A stretch of DNA of 64,000 nucleotides. Source: Nephrocerus scutellatus. Taxonomy: Eukaryota > Arthropoda > Insecta > Diptera > Pipunculidae. The DNA lies in contig OX352762.1 of assembly GCA_947095585.1 (NCBI GenBank), forward strand, positions 31,720,669 through 31,784,668, given 5' to 3'. Position numbers and translations under genes: made by a program. Positions within the stretch are counted from its first letter, which is position 1; every line of letters begins with the position of its first letter. Shown here piece after piece: positions 10,071 through 25,000 of this stretch. A model generated the notes under the pieces. The model was not told where the DNA came from. It saw only the letters and a list, made by a program, of their open reading frames with translations, and searched no databases.

Positions 10071-11365
10071 ATGAGAGTAACAATATTTTTAGTAATTGTA
10101 AAAATACTAACTGAGTTGTTTGTTAAAGGTAGTGTCCATGCAATAGAACAGGATCCTTCTGGATATCTTATGTACTGTCCGTGCATGGGTAAGTTGCAAC
10201 CCTAATTCAAATGAAGACCTACATTAACTAATTAAATTAGATACAACTTAAAAATGAAACTTTTTTCTGTGCCTTAGGTCGCTTTGGAAATCAAGCAGAT
10301 CATTTTCTTGGAGCTGTAGCGTTTTCAAAAGCTCTTAATCGAACGCTAGTTCTTCCTCCTTGGGTGGAGTACCGTAAAGGAGAATTGCGATCTATCCAGG
10401 TGCCATTCAATGAATACTTCGAGGTAGAACCACTGCAACAGTTCCACCGCGTGATTTTAATGGAAGACTTCATTAAGCACCTGTCCAAGACGGTTTGGCC
10501 ACCATCAGAACGCACCTCATTCTGTTACCTCGAGAGAAAAAGTCTAAATAACAAAAACACAAAGAAAGATTGCTACGCCAAAGATGGCAATCCGTTTGGA
10601 CCTTTCTGGGATACATACAGAATTGATTTTGTACGTTCAGAGTTTTTTAGCCCACTTCATTTTGATGTAAAACACAGTGACATTGCAAAAAAGTGGTCTA
10701 CAAACTATCCAGCTCATCGGTGGCCTGTTCTTGCATTTACGGGGGCGCCTGCCAGCTTTCCAGTTCAATTAGAAAATCGTGAGTTACAAAAATATCTTGT
10801 GTGGTCACCAAAATATCGTGACATGGCCAAACAATTTATTCGGGAAGTCTTGCCAAAGGGTTCATTTATCGCTGTACACTTGCGCAATGGAATCGATTGG
10901 GTCCGCGCTTGTGAACACATCAAAAGTAGCCAACACCTGTTCGCTTCACCTCAGTGTCTTGGCTACAATAACGAACGAGGTGACCTGTTTCCAGAGCTAT
11001 GCATGCCGCCAAAGGAAGTTATCGTTAAACAACTTAAGCGTCTTATCAAAAACGTCAAGCAAACTCACAAAACCAACGAAGTACGATCAATTTTCGTAGC
11101 TTCAGATTCAAATAACATGATTCCGGAGCTTAATTCAGCGTTAGCTCGAATGAATATCACTGCCTATAAGGTGCGTACCGATAATCCTCATTTGGATTTG
11201 GCTATTCTGGGACTATCTAATCATTTTATTGGAAACTGCATTTCATCGTTCAGTGCCTTCGTAAAAAGGGAACGTGATGTAAATGGATTGCCATCATACT
11301 TTTGGGCATTCCCCAAAGAGAAGGAGCGCCAGCATTCGATGTCTAAATTTCATGAGGAATTGTAG
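10071..11365 (+). CDS. O-fut1: GDP-fucose protein O-fucosyltransferase 1
   Basis: The enzyme transfers fucose from GDP-fucose to Ser/Thr of EGF-like repeats, notably in Notch, inside the ER; in flies it also assists Notch folding (family knowledge). Two exons, 10,071-10,188 and 10,278-11,365, joined by a 89-bp intron with GTAAGT donor and TTAG acceptor, give 401 residues, the usual family length. Residues 1-24 are a hydrophobic signal peptide. The junction restores the family signature [16 protein letters not shown] at residues 36-51. The catalytic-region H-L-R-N motif is at residues 240-243, with R242 the expected essential arginine. FVASDS and the [13 protein letters not shown] motif lie near the C-terminus. 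The protein ends HEEL, an ER-retrieval signal of the KDEL type. The gene is intact and no frame problems are seen. AATAAA at 11,709-11,714 is a possible poly(A) signal. It converges on Pcf11. Confidence 0.96.
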
Positions 11366-12905
11366 ACTGGTGTTTATTTAACTTTTTAACTTCTCTTATT
11401 ACAGTACAGACATAGTGTTTTGGTTAAGTTACATGATTTAAGATTTCCAATCATTTTTTCGGCACCGTCCAGCTTTCAATATGCTTGTTTGTGGAAATAT
11501 TTATTTATCATCACCACCACAGATTTATATCCGTGTCACCCTTCACCCTTCACGTTTATTATACATTTACTTGTATTGTTTTAACTTTTCTTTGGCGATA
11601 TAAATAATCTTTTAATATGTAAGCTAACTTATGGTTTTCTTATTGATACATAAAGATACATATATTCTTATTGATACATAATTATGTAGTATTGATGAAT
11701 AATACCGAAATAAAACCGAAAATATTTATACATATATTTTTTAATTTTAAGAAAAACAACTAAATTGTGTTTTACAGCGTAAATACTAAAACTTAAAGCT
11801 ACATGGAATGGCGTGATGATAGGTGTATCTTTTATTCGTACATTTAAGATGACACAAGAGCATAAATATTCGCGTTTATCTCGCAAACGGATTCGTCAAA
11901 AATATTTGGGGAGGAAAAAAAAGCGCCTATCGAAAGAACGAGTTCGTCGGATCCAACATGAATGAGAATGAAGTTTGTCAAAGATATTTAAGCCTCGCTG
12001 CAACTGGCTGAGAATGGAAAATCCGAACCGAACGCGAATTTTAATAGAAAAATTGGATAATTTGCAAACGTATGCATGTACTTTTATGCTTTCAACAACG
12101 TTTGCAAATTGGTTTTATGGCAAGTTCTTCAAACAAAGCTCACAAACAGACGAGAAAACCACTTGAAAATTGGGCATCCCAATTGAAAAACCTTTATTAT
12201 GGTACCAGGCTCTAAATAAATTGCGGTAATCTAATATCTGCCCGATAATGAAAAAGTCTCATCCCCCCGATACAGTCAACAGCGACTGCTGATATGTCTA
12301 TCAACAAAGTTTAGGGGTACACATTTAATTTTGCAATTTTCACTAACAAATCACTTGTGAAAAGAAACTGTATTATTTCTCAAGTTCAGCAATAACCCAA
12401 ATATTATCGCTCATTTTCGCAATAAATAAAAACAACATTTCTACCATATTTATGATTAATTAGTTAATGTATTTCTTTATAGATAATTGTGATCATCTTT
12501 TTATGTTATGAATGAAAATCAAATCCACAAAATTTCGTTACTAAAAACAACACATTCATGTTTCTATACATATATATATGCATATGTAATAGATAAGTTT
12601 ATTTTTTTTTATTTATGTTTTGAAGCAATAACAATAAAACTGCAAAAAATCCAATCCAGTTACGATTATTCATAATTCCGAAAAATATTAAGATTGAGGG
12701 TAAAAGAGCGTACAGAGAATAAGTCAACGTTTTGCAAAATTTTCATATATTTTTATTGTTGTTTTCTACTTATTTTGTTATTTGTGTTGTATATAGAAAA
12801 TTATCACATTTGTTTGGTTGCCTTTTTTAAAATTTTGTGTTCGTATAATGCAAATAATATTCGTTAAAATTGTAATTGAAATTAAATAATAAATTAAATA
12901 AGTAA
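11366..12905. other. Convergent intergenic region between O-fut1 and Pcf11
   Basis: This is AT-rich 3'-flanking DNA. AATAAA at 11,709-11,714 could end the O-fut1 transcript. The short open frames present have no recognisable content. I see no RNA gene and no transposon. Confidence 0.6.
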
Positions 12906-12906
12906 A

Positions 12907-13003
<97 letters not shown>

Positions 13004-13036
13004 CACATATATATATTTGCGTATGTATATATATAC
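12906..13036. repeat. (CA)n(TA)n microsatellite
   Basis: A run of AC dinucleotides is followed by about 35 TA dinucleotides (12,923-12,992), then TG and a shorter TA run. It lies about 60 bp downstream of the Pcf11 stop codon, probably in its 3' UTR or just beyond. Long TA runs are prone to length error in assemblies. Confidence 0.95.
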
Positions 13037-13094
13037 TTCAATGTCTAACAAATGACTTAATATTTCAATAATAATCCGGTGTTATTATTATTAT

Positions 13095-16000
13095 TTACAT
13101 TATCGAACACAATCCCGACGTTTCAAGCCCACAGTCGACCTTTTTCATTTTCTTTAGTACTGCCTTTTGCAGTTCTAGCTTTAGCTGGTATTGTATTGAA
13201 TCGCCTCCCTCGTCTTCGACATCAGATGGAGTAATCGGTTGTGCAGGGGTTGCCATCGTCGTCGCCGTCGTAGTCATTGTGGTTGTTGTTGGAATGCTAT
13301 AATTCCCAACCACCGATATATTGCTAACAGTCGAAGACATTTCGTCGTAAGGTTCACTGATGGCGTTGCCGCCACCAATGACTGATATTGCAGAAAATCC
13401 GCCGCTTCCTTTAATACCGCCAGTTGCGTTACAATACCCTACCGTAGGAATGCTATTGTTACCACCGCCAACGTTAATGCCGCTATAAAAAACAGGAATA
13501 GTTGACGCTGTACTTATAGTGATATTGTTACAACTATTAAGTTCACTTTGATTCGGACTATTTGTTTTGCCTAATGCTGTTGCAATATTTTCATCGTTGC
13601 TATTAATTGTTGGTGTTGTTACTGCTGTTGCAGAAGGAGGTACAATATTTTTTGCAATATTTATCTTTATTCTATTAACTAGACTGCCAACAGCAATGGG
13701 AGTTGGATCGGCTGTTGAAAGATTATGGTCATCTTTCGGTTCCAAATCTGCTGTGATGTTTTTCAAGTCGTCCATTGAGGTAGTATCCTCAAGTGTTTCC
13801 AGAGTACCTGTTCGATCCGTCGATGATGGTAGCCGTGGAGATAAAGCTGCTGCTGATTGATGGTTTGGTGATGCCGAAGTTAATATTGTTGAACCAATAT
13901 CTTGCGGTTGAGTGTTATCGTCTGTAAAATTCAAAATTAATAACATAATTGGTAGATGTTTGGTTCAAGTTCCCTTTATATTATTTGATAGGTGTTAAAC
14001 GAAAAACAAAGGACTCTTAAGAGCATCATCCAAAAGATGTTCGTCCGCTAAATAATGAGAAAGAGCCACTGCATCCGATCAACGTGCAGTTCTGTTAGTA
14101 AGTCCTACTTTCTTCTCCTCGTGGTGCTGTCTCGGAATTTCTCCATAAATTGCTATCGAAAGAAGGCGAATGGCGAGTCTCCTGTGTCACAAAACAGGCT
14201 AAGTGTCTGTCTCGTATACGCACGGATTCTTTGTGACGACCTTTAGCTATCGTACACGGACAAATATCGGCCTCAAAACGCAAGATTCTTCCAATATAAA
14301 CATCTTGAGGCTGATAAGATGATACGATGCCGGGGAATACCACCCCCCAACAAAAACAAAAATAATGTTTTAGTCTGGTAGACCAGCTGGGGGCGGGCGG
14401 AGGTCCGGATTTGGAATGATGCTTACTCCGGCAGCACAAATTAGCCTTATATCCTAGAAACCTCACAATAACCAGATATTGGCGGCTAGATTCTCATGTA
14501 GAGTAAGAAAAATACCATCATACATTGATAAGGGCATTTTTATAGTCATTTAGGCTCCGTCTACAAGCAAACGCTAATGGCGACTTTGTAATGGTGATAC
14601 CTTTAACGCCAAGGTACGAAGTGCATAAGCAAGTGATGTGAGTTCGCTGCTTGGTGGCCGGAACGTCAATGGTGATCGATATGTGGACTTCTGCATTACC
14701 AAACGCCTTGTTATTGGAGGTACGCTGTTTAAGCATAACACCTGCAATAAAATCAGTTGGGTCTCAACTGACAGACAGCGAACATCCAATGGCGGCTGAT
14801 TGCTATGTGGTCGATCTACATTGCAATCAGCCGCCGCTTCAGAAACTATCTTCTAGGCGTCCATATCAGACGTCGAGCCGACATTGCACAAGAACGCGAT
14901 CACCATCTTATGCTAGTTATTATACGCCTTAGTAATGCATCCGTCAACAGCAACACTTTAAACTTGCTTTAAATTACCAGGTTCTGCCTTAAAGGCAGAA
15001 ATAATCAGCTGCATAATGCAGGTTATCGTTGGTAACCACTGCAACGCTGTGAAAAATGTTTTTGTAACTGAGCATACACCTTTTTTTTATAATGTACACA
15101 CGCTAAAGGGGTTTGCACCCTTATAATGATTAGCACAGCGTGGGCGTTAGGAAATTAGGGAGAGGAAAAGATGAGTGTCTTAAACGACTGCAGATCATAA
15201 AAATGCGGAAACACAGAATCAGGCAAATCATTCCATATAACCTACGTAGGTTAAAGGCAAAACAACCACCGCACATGGCTATCGGCAGAAACCATGGCGT
15301 CGGGAAGATAAGCGTAAGGAATTCCCACTGGACCTCGCAGTAAAACCGAAATGACAGCAGCAATCAAACCAATGAAAAAGAACAAAGCGGTGGGTATTGA
15401 TGACATCCCTGCCGAAATATGTCAAGCGGCGAAAAACACGTCGGCTGAACTGCTACATCCGCTTATATGGTGATCGAGGGAAAATTAACTATTTCCCCAG
15501 GAGTGGAAAAGAGGGCTGATCGTCAAGCTTCCAAAATAGAGAAATCTGATGGTCTGTGGAAACTGGAGAGGTATATGCGTAGCCGAGATAATAGCTAGGA
15601 TCATATTAAAACGCGTAAACGAACATTAAGATTCAACTCTCGACCTCGGGCAGGCAGCCTTTCGTGCTGGATCCAATTGCATCGACTACAACATCTTAGG
15701 GATCATAATAGAGCACAGGTCTCCGCTACATCTACTGGTTATCGACTTCGAGAAGACTTTCAACAGCTTGAATAGAGATACTATTTGGTTGGTCTTGTGA
15801 AGGAGAGGTAACCCAGAAGAACTCATATCCGTTAACAGGGGAGGGAAGTTAGTGTGACGTCCTATACAAAAGTAAGATTTCGAAAATTGTTAAAGTCCAA
15901 AGTGGAGTAGGTCATGGGTGAAAACTGTCGCCGCTGTTATTCTTGGTGGCCATCAGCGATTTACTCCGTGCATTGACGGAAGGTAACAATATAATTCCAT

Positions 16001-19000
16001 GGATTATGACACCTTACCTTAAACAACTCCACTACGCTGACAATGTTTGTCTACTTTTACATCGAATAATGGACCTTCACCTTTAGCTGAGGCAAACAAT
16101 GCAAGGCTTAAGTTAAGCACAGCCGTCTAAGCGTAATTTAAACCCCCAACCTTTATCCATGAATGGATCCTGCATCAAGAACAAACTTCGTTGGAACGAC
16201 CACATATTCACCATCGCCAAGAATGCTGCTCAATGTTAAAGTTTCTTAAAACGGTGCAAGATGTACTTCTCTCCCTCAGATCTGGCTACTATTTACAAGG
16301 CGTATATTCTCTCTCTATATTTTAAAAGTTTTTGTTGCTGAGCTGACAGATAGCGGAGAATGTTGTTCGACTGAATGCAATCATCTTCACTGAGGAGAAA
16401 GAGAACATCTCTGACCCTCAGCTATCCCGAACGCGCCTATTAAATGAATGCGTCTATGACTAGGTGCGTTTATGTCATTAAATAAGTGAGTTTATAGTCT
16501 CTCGATCGGAATTCATGATACCTAAGTTAAAGCGGGTCGAAAACAAGATATCGAAATAGTTTACGACGGAAATCAAAATAGGGCCCCTGTTGTATAGGTG
16601 CAGTTCTTGAAAGGTGGATACTATCATCACACGCAAGTTGCAAACATTCGTAAATAAATGTCTAAGAATCATTTTGGGGAACGTTTGTCTTTATCTTTAT
16701 CTGAGAACGGATCAAGAGCCTATAGACATTATTGTGCGAAGAAGAAAGTGGCAGTAAATTGAACACAACATAAGGCGCGACGACAACTCCATTACGGAAT
16801 ATTCCATGCAGTGGAAACCGCTCACCCAGGCAGACAGAACAGCGGGACGCTATAGGCAAATGTGGCGCAGAACAGCGGAGGAGAAATCAAGCTATTTGGA
16901 AATGAGTGGGAGAAAGCACAAACGCGTTGCAGAGCTCCAAACAAGATGGCGCGTAGGCTTTGTTGACGCACTATGGCCTTCAAGGAGTTAAATGATTTAA
17001 GTAGTTATTCTATGTTAAATAGTCGTATTTACATAATAATGTTTGCGTTGAGAGAATACAAAGCAAATAAAAGATGCAACAATCTAACTGTGTTTACAAA
17101 ACATTAAAGGATAAAAAAACAACATATAAAAATTAAAATTTTTCATGTAAATTCTCTAAAAGAAGTCACATATGTGTGCAAAGTCTGAACAAGGTTAATT
17201 TAAAAACAATTAATATTAGAGACCCTTTACTTTAAAATTTTTACAATAACTGTTGTCACCGGAGATACACATGTGTATAAAATTTGTATGGGAGCCCCCG
17301 ACCTTGGGGCACGATCATTTCCAAATTTCAATAGCAAGTGTTGTCATCGGAGATACGCATGTGTTTCAAATTTGAAGAAATCGGGTCAATTTTTAAAAAA
17401 ATTGAATTGTATGGGGCCCCTCATTTCTCAGGGCCCGTTCACTCCAAAAATTGTACAAAAAGTTTTGTGTTTAACATATAAAGAAAATTGGGTCTACTTT
17501 TTAAAATGGGCACACCTCGCCTCTCTGTTCACTCCAAAAATTTTACAGAAAGTTTTTTACATCGGAAATACACATGTGCTTAAAATTTGATGAAATCGGG
17601 CTAATTTTTAAAAAAAAATTTATGGGTGCCCCACTCGGGCCGCAAGGTCCCGTCACACCAAAATTTTACAAAAAGTTTTGCCCATCACACATGCGTATAA
17701 AAATTTGAAAAAAATCGGGTTAATTTTTTAAAAAATTTGAATGGTGCCTCACGACGGGATCTCCAAAATTTTTGCAAAAAGTGTTGTCCATCGGAGGTAC
17801 ACATGTGTATAAAATTTGAAGAAAATCGAGTAAATTTTGTAAAATATTTGTATGGGAGCCCCCGACCACGAGGCCCGAGGGCGCAAATTTTAATAGGAAG
17901 CGTTGTCATCGGAGATATGCATGTGTACAAAGTTTCAATGAAATCGGACTTTGGGAAGTGGGTTAAAAATTGATCGCAAGATTTCACGATAAACAAACAC
18001 ACGGGCACGCGAAGAGAATTTAAAAATAAAACTGAAAGTTTAAGACGCGTACAGCACTTATTTGGCATACATAAAATCTTATTTGAAATTATATAATTTT
18101 TAACTTACCACTACTATGTATAGAGATTTCCTCATCTGGCGCCATTACTACTGTGCCAACATCCTCAAAATCATCGTCATCCTCATCTTCATCTTCTTTA
18201 GGTTCCTGTTTAATGCGGACATTCAACAAAGAGTTTTGCGACGAATCATCAACAGGCGGCAATTCTTTTTCAACATATGTATCCAAATCGGTAAATGGAA
18301 TATGTGGCTCTTGTATTTCAACATCAGATTCTGTTGTTTCAATTAGAGGATCGGTAGACAACACAGGTTCGTCTATTACATCTTTAACAGGTTCTGTTGT
18401 TTCAGCAGCCGCAGCAGCATCAGCCGGTGCATTAGCCATTTCCTCACGCGACATATTAACTGGAACGTATTCTTCATCGTCATCAATTTCGGTAATTGAT
18501 GGCTCTTCAGTTGGTAGAATTATGACGTCGTCGTCATCGTCCTCATCGTCGATAACTTGTGTACTTTCAGGAACTGCAAGGATTAAGGCTTAGTAAAATT
18601 GACACATACATTTTAAAATTACCACAAACCGTCTTTTTCATCACTTTCTATTTTAATCACAATGTCGACAGCATTGTCATCTTCAGCAGTAACATCTTCG
18701 ACTTTGGGTTCTTCTGGTGGTTTTAGAGAGGACTTCAAAGTAACGTAAAGAAATTAATTATGAGAATTGCTATAATGTGTATATTGCACAACTTAAAACC
18801 ACTCACTTTATAATCTTCGTAGCAAAGAGGATGATAAATTTTTTCATCTATTCGCAACGCTGAACGCAAGTGCCACTCCTCTAGCTCCTCGTTGTAGAAT
18901 TGCTCGAACTTCTCCTGACACATATCACATATTTGATCAACATCTTTCGGGCCTGCTGGACAACTCAGAACTGGGGAATTTCGTGATTGCTGATTCGAAT

Positions 19001-22000
19001 TTTCTTCGAAAATTTCAACGTCATTTTGTTGAGTTTCAAAGAAGTTCTTTTCGCGTTCATCGATATCCTCAATTTCCTCGTATTGAACCCAATCGCCAAT
19101 ATCATAATACCACTTTCGTGAATGAGCTTTACGTGTGGAATCACGTTCGCGTCGGTTCTGTCGAAAATGCCAATCCAAATGTTGGCTGTACTTTATTGTT
19201 TGCTCAGGCGGAAATCGTACACCGCAACTACTGCACTGCATGCCTAAGTAGAGTGTTAATACTATTGCAGGCTGCCGAGTTTTAATTGTTTCCGGGACGG
19301 ACAGGTCGATCGGTTTAATGGGATCTTTGGTTGGTTCATTTGTCTCATCTTTCGCTAGAGCTTCGTCAGAGATTACAGTCTCTCCTGCGGAGGCAGATTT
19401 ACTATTGAGTGCACTGGCAAAGTTGCTGGTGGAAACACTTCCTCCTCCTCCACCAAGTATTCCAGATGAAAGTAACTTCTGGAAAAGATCATCAATGTTG
19501 ATAGCCGAAGGCATTAATGGAACTGCTACTGGGACTACTGCAGGAGCTTGTGATGTTCCCTGTGCATTTACAGCTGAAACTACAGCTGGCAGTATTGGTG
19601 GGTTAGGACGAATATCAATATCTTGCGGTGTGGTAGAAAACGCGTCCATAGGAACACTTTGTGGATCAGTCTTAATAAACATCATATCCTTGATGTGAAC
19701 TCTTCCAGGAACAATTCCATTTGGGAGCGCACCAAAGCGAACAAAGTACTTCTTTTCGCCGAGAATTAGCCTCTTTGGTAGGCCACCATACTCAACCTGC
19801 ATTGGATCGCCGTTAATCATTACAGTAAGAAGATTATCAGCAAACTGAATAACATGTTCGTTGCCGTCCAACTGAAAAACCTGCGGTTTAGCGTCTAGAA
19901 ATACTGGGATAATGATGAGCGCATCGACAATTAAATTAATTTTGCCCACAACCAAATCACGACGAAGGCAGCCAATATTAACCTGTGGCGGTGGACCTTC
20001 AGCTTTAAGTAAATGCATTTTGTTTTGTATGGGAATTGAAACAGGTGGTCCACCAAAGTATACCTCGTACCAATGATCATCGATATAGAGTTCCCGCGAG
20101 GGAAAACCAAAGCGGACACGATGCATCTGACCATCAATAAAAATAGATTGATAGTCGTGGTTGAATTGTAGAGCAATAGAATCATTGTTGTCAATTTTAA
20201 TGCATCGCTGACCCGCTTGAAACCCTATTTCCCTCGGCTGATCCCAGTCCATAAAAACTATAGCGACTTTATCATAAATGCGAATCTCTTTGGAGCGTCC
20301 GTCTATAGTAATGGTGCGCACCATATCCGTCTGTGGATTGTCAATGGAATTACATGGCTTAGGAATGATTGGTGGTGCAATTGGTGGCAACGGTGGAGGT
20401 GGTGCCGGAACATGTCCACTTATATTACTAAACTGTGGAATAATATTGCTGCCAATAGCAGGATTTTGCCATGGCGAGGGCATTTGAGGTGGCATGTGTT
20501 GGTTGTTATTACAGTTTGCACCAACGCTAGATGCGGCCAAGATGCTTGTTTGGAGTTGCACTGAACCTGGTGTTGCACGGAATCCTCTCTTTACGTTATT
20601 ATTACATGTAACTTGACTAAATAACCATGGCTTTTGTTGCTGGTGCTGCTGCAACATTAGGCCTGATCCGGGGAATGCCTGTTGCTGAAGAACATCGATA
20701 CGATCACCCCATTTGGAAACTTTGACACGCTTCTCTCTAGTGCTACTGTACTTTGCCTTCTGTTCGGAGTTCTTCTCATCAAAAACTGGCAAAATTTCAC
20801 CAGCTAAATCTGCTTTACCTTCAGCAGTACACGACTTTTGATCCCGATTGAGTTTTGGAATTCGTTTTTTGAGTACTGCTTCACGAGCAAGTTTGTCTGG
20901 ATCGGATGTAGAATGCTGGTCTACTTCTGAGTTCTGCTTTTTCTCTGTCACGGACGGAACATCCTTAGCTGCGGCTCCCAAAGACTCACGACGTTTGGCC
21001 TCCATCAACTTATTTGCCTCGTTTATTGACATTACGGTATGAACTATTTGCTGATATTGTTCATCTTTGAGACCCTGTGTTTCAAGCATTTCCTGTGCCT
21101 GAGTTATGATGGTACGAATGCTTTCGTCTTTGCACTCTTGGGTGTCATCACCGGTTAGCAATTCTTCAATTTTTAATCGGTGTGCCAGCTCTTTGTTGGA
21201 TTTTTCTAATGGAAAAATTTAATTTGATGAATTAGCAAATGAAAAAACCAAAATACCCATACCAAATTTATTGTACTTGGCCGCTTTAGCTAGCTTTGCA
21301 CGCACATCCTCCAGACTAGATTTTTTCGGAGAGGTTTTATTGCCACTTACTGGTGATTCATTGCAACCCTATTATCAAAGATGCAAAAGAATTAAGGAAA
21401 TTTAGCAAAAACAAAAACAAAACAATTAACCTTAACTTTAGCCCAATTTTCGCTTGGTTTCGGCTGCTGATGTTGTTCATCGGTGGAAATAACAGGAGGC
21501 GGCGGTGGAGTCATTATTCCACTTGAGGAACTAAGTGTTGCTTCATGCTGTGTTTTACCCAAAATTGGTGCGGGAATTGCAGATCTTAAGTCCACATCTT
21601 CTGTACCAAAGAGGCTAATAAACGACCCAAATTAAAATTACTATGGATTACTAATAACAGCTAACTTACGCATCAAGTTTTTCGGATTTGCTCTTCTTGG
21701 CAACTGGTGCTTCTTGATCTTCGACTGACGTAGATTGGCGTTTTGTAGTCGATTTCTCTTCTGATGTCGAAACTGCAGTAGCAGTAGACTCTTTTGAATT
21801 TTGCTGAGGGATTTCCGAAACGAAAGTCACTGATGACGAAGATGACCAACTGTTGTCATCGTTGACTGGCAGCACTTCAACGGTTGTTGTTGTCTTCGTC
21901 GCCGTCGCCGCCGCAGCAGATAAATTGTCTGGAGATTTTTCTAATATATTAATTGTTTGAATTTGAACAGGTTTTGTTGAAGTGGTAGTGGCGGTGGTGC

Positions 22001-25000
22001 TAGCAGAAGCGATAGTTATATTATTCACGGTGGCTGATGCTGTTGTAATTGTGCTTGAGCCGCTCACAAAGAAGGCAGAGCCACAAACCTTCAGTTGAGA
22101 GAATTGTCTCAAGTCAATGTCCTTACTAGAAGGCAGCATATGTAGAGCTCGTTGTAGTTCTATATCTACAATTGTTTTTGGGATTTTTTGTATTCATTTC
22201 ATAGAAAATACAATTGAAAATGGTAAAAAGGATAATTCTCAGCAAAAAGAAATGAAATAAAAACATAATCCAAAATTGGCAGGAAAGGGATTTGTCTTAA
22301 AATAAACAACTACAAACGGAAAAAATTAACCATTTCGACCGCATCGTCACCACACAGATTAAGAAAAAAAACAAATAAATGCATTATATTCACTTCTCTT
22401 AGCCGTTTCATTCATTAAAATGGTAATTATAGAAGTGAAGTACAGAAGTACATGTCATCTAATATTAATAATGTAATTAACGTTTTATATTTATATTTTC
22501 TATTATTATGTATGTCATCTTACAATAATTTGTTTTATTTTAAACAAGTAAATTTTTGGATTTTTCTTTTCTCTTATAAATCTTACAGCTAAATATTATT
22601 TTCATATAAATAGTATACAATAAATTTAATATTGAAAGAAATAAATCCCTCGGAGCAGAGCACATTGTCGATAATGCTAAGAATGCTTCAAGGGCAATAA
22701 ACAGCAAAAGTTTAATAAAAACAACAAATCCGTTTTCAACATTTTATTGTGTGTTTTCTTTTCTCTTAATACGAGTATGTATATAATTCTCTTCATTGGA
22801 GAACAATTTAAAAAAGATAGTTTCAAAATGTGATTGTTTTAAAGTTCATAACTCAGTTTTACATAATTCAATTCGTTTTCTATTTCTATGAAAATTACGG
22901 CACCTGAAATATTTGCATGCCTTTAAACTAAAATTCGAATTTCAATCTTAATGGAGAACACTGGTCTCAGGCCAATATTATGAGGTTTGAAAGAGCTAGT
23001 TTTAAAGTTACGAGGGTGGGTCAATAAGTCCATGAAAAATGAAATAAGGAATACTCTTTTCGGCATAAAAACATTTTATTTTTCAACATAGTCTCCTTTT
23101 AGATTGATACAATTCATCCAACGTTTCTTCAATTTTTTAATACCCTCCAAATAATACAATTTCTCGAGCCCTTCAAAATAGGCGTTTTTTTCAGCGATCA
23201 CCTCTTCATTCGACCCAAATCTCTTACCTCCAAGCCATTTCTTCATATTTGGAAACACGAAATAGTCGCTAAGGAGGCTAAATCTGATGAATATGCTGGA
23301 TAAGGGAGGAGTTCGTATCCTAACTCATGCAATTTTGCGGAAAGCTTTTTCATGTCCAAATATTTATGTAAAATCGAAATCACTGAACCTCTTCAAGCTC
23401 GCGCAATTTCACTTGTCGATCGTCCATTATCAAACCATGGATTCTGTCGAACATTTCTGGTGTGGTGACCTCAATTGGGCGACCAGAACGTTCGGCATCA
23501 CTTGTGCTTGAACGACCGCACCGAAATTGAGTAAACCAGTGGTGAGTGGTTCCAATCGATGGTAAAGAGTACCCATAATATTTGTCAAGTTTTGTTTGGT
23601 TTGCGTTATAGTTTTTTCTCGCAAAAAATAGTGTTTAATGAGCACTCGAAATTCACTTTTTTCCATTTTAACGAAAATTCTCATAGGACATGACAGATCT
23701 GTCTGAAAATTTGGGTGCGTTCTTTTGAAATATGATTCTTGACAAAAAAAAATGATAAATTTAAGTTGACGACACAATTTGTGTTAATTTTCAGGGACTT
23801 ATTGACCCACCCTCGTATTGCAGGAATGATATCAGAGATATTGATATCAACTTACCTTTGTTGGACTATAGTAGAGCTTTTAGGCAGCATCGGCCGCAAG
23901 AAGATATCGGACGTTATGCTCTTTAGGGGAACTCCACCAAAGCTCTTATTGTCTTGTTTTCAAAGTCACTACAATGGATGCAAATGAAAAGTCCTAAAAA
24001 ACGACATACAAATGGTCCGAAATTTTGCTCACTGGGTGCCCCAAAGGTGCCTATCTAGATCATATTCTTAACAGTTATAGATAACATATTGAGCCATATT
24101 ATCAAAGGAATAAGCAGAGGCAAACACTGTAATTTCCAATGTTAGCTTGAAGAGTTAGCTAGCTCCTTGCAAAATACCCCGACATTGCAGACAAAATCTG
24201 CTAAAAAATGCCATGAAAATAAGTATCTTGAAAGCGAAATATCAAGAAGCGAGAGCTAAGAACGATAATGGCTAAAAAATTTATAAAGCTACACGTATCG
24301 CCTGACTCAAGCTCAAACCTAGCGTCACCAAATAGTTTACCACCCAGTGTGCTCAATTAATTTATGGGATATGAGTACTTCCTCTTAAAAGGCGTTTTGA
24401 AGGAGTGGCGTAGGAGAATGAGGAGAGGGACTTGTGTGGAGGCGGAGGGCGGTAGAAAAAAGGAATTCACAAAAAAAAACAAAAAAAATTTGTAAGCCGC
24501 AGAGGCAGCACCATCAACATCGAGGTATGAAGCAAAGATAAAAGAAGAACCAATGGCCTACTGCATTAAACTGAGAAACAAACTGGTAACACAAAAATAA
24601 CTCCTCACTCCATCTTACCAGGCTACTATCTACAAAGGCGTATATTCGTCTAAGAAGAATCAACATTGGTCACTTAATTAAAATAATGGAGCGCGAATTT
24701 AAATAGTGCAATCATTTAACTATCTCGGGCCAATTGCAGCATGGAACCAGAAATGTGTACGGTTGCTTAAAGCCAACAAAGACTTCTTTAGTCTGCCAAG
24801 ACTCTTCAAACCAATAAATTTAACCATAAAATCCAAGCTTGTGGTGTTCTAGGCAATGGTTATACCAGTCCTTTCATATGGATCCAAGGCGTGGGTGCTT
24901 AGCAAAAAGCCTCTTAACCGCATTTGAGAGTCTTACGGAGAATTGTTGTTCCCGTATGTGAGGAACGTTAATTGTGAAGACTCTGACTAATGATTAGCTC

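Noticed and set aside
12778..13051. Minus-strand 74-87-codon frames of alternating Tyr-Ile
   Set aside because: Translation of the TA/CA microsatellite.
18153..18593. 146-codon plus-strand frame opposite a Pcf11 exon, plus those at 19,318, 20,217, 26,717 and 13,567
   Set aside because: They are antisense shadows of well-supported Pcf11 exons, with biased Ser or Val/Ala runs from the complement of Asp/Glu and Ser codons.
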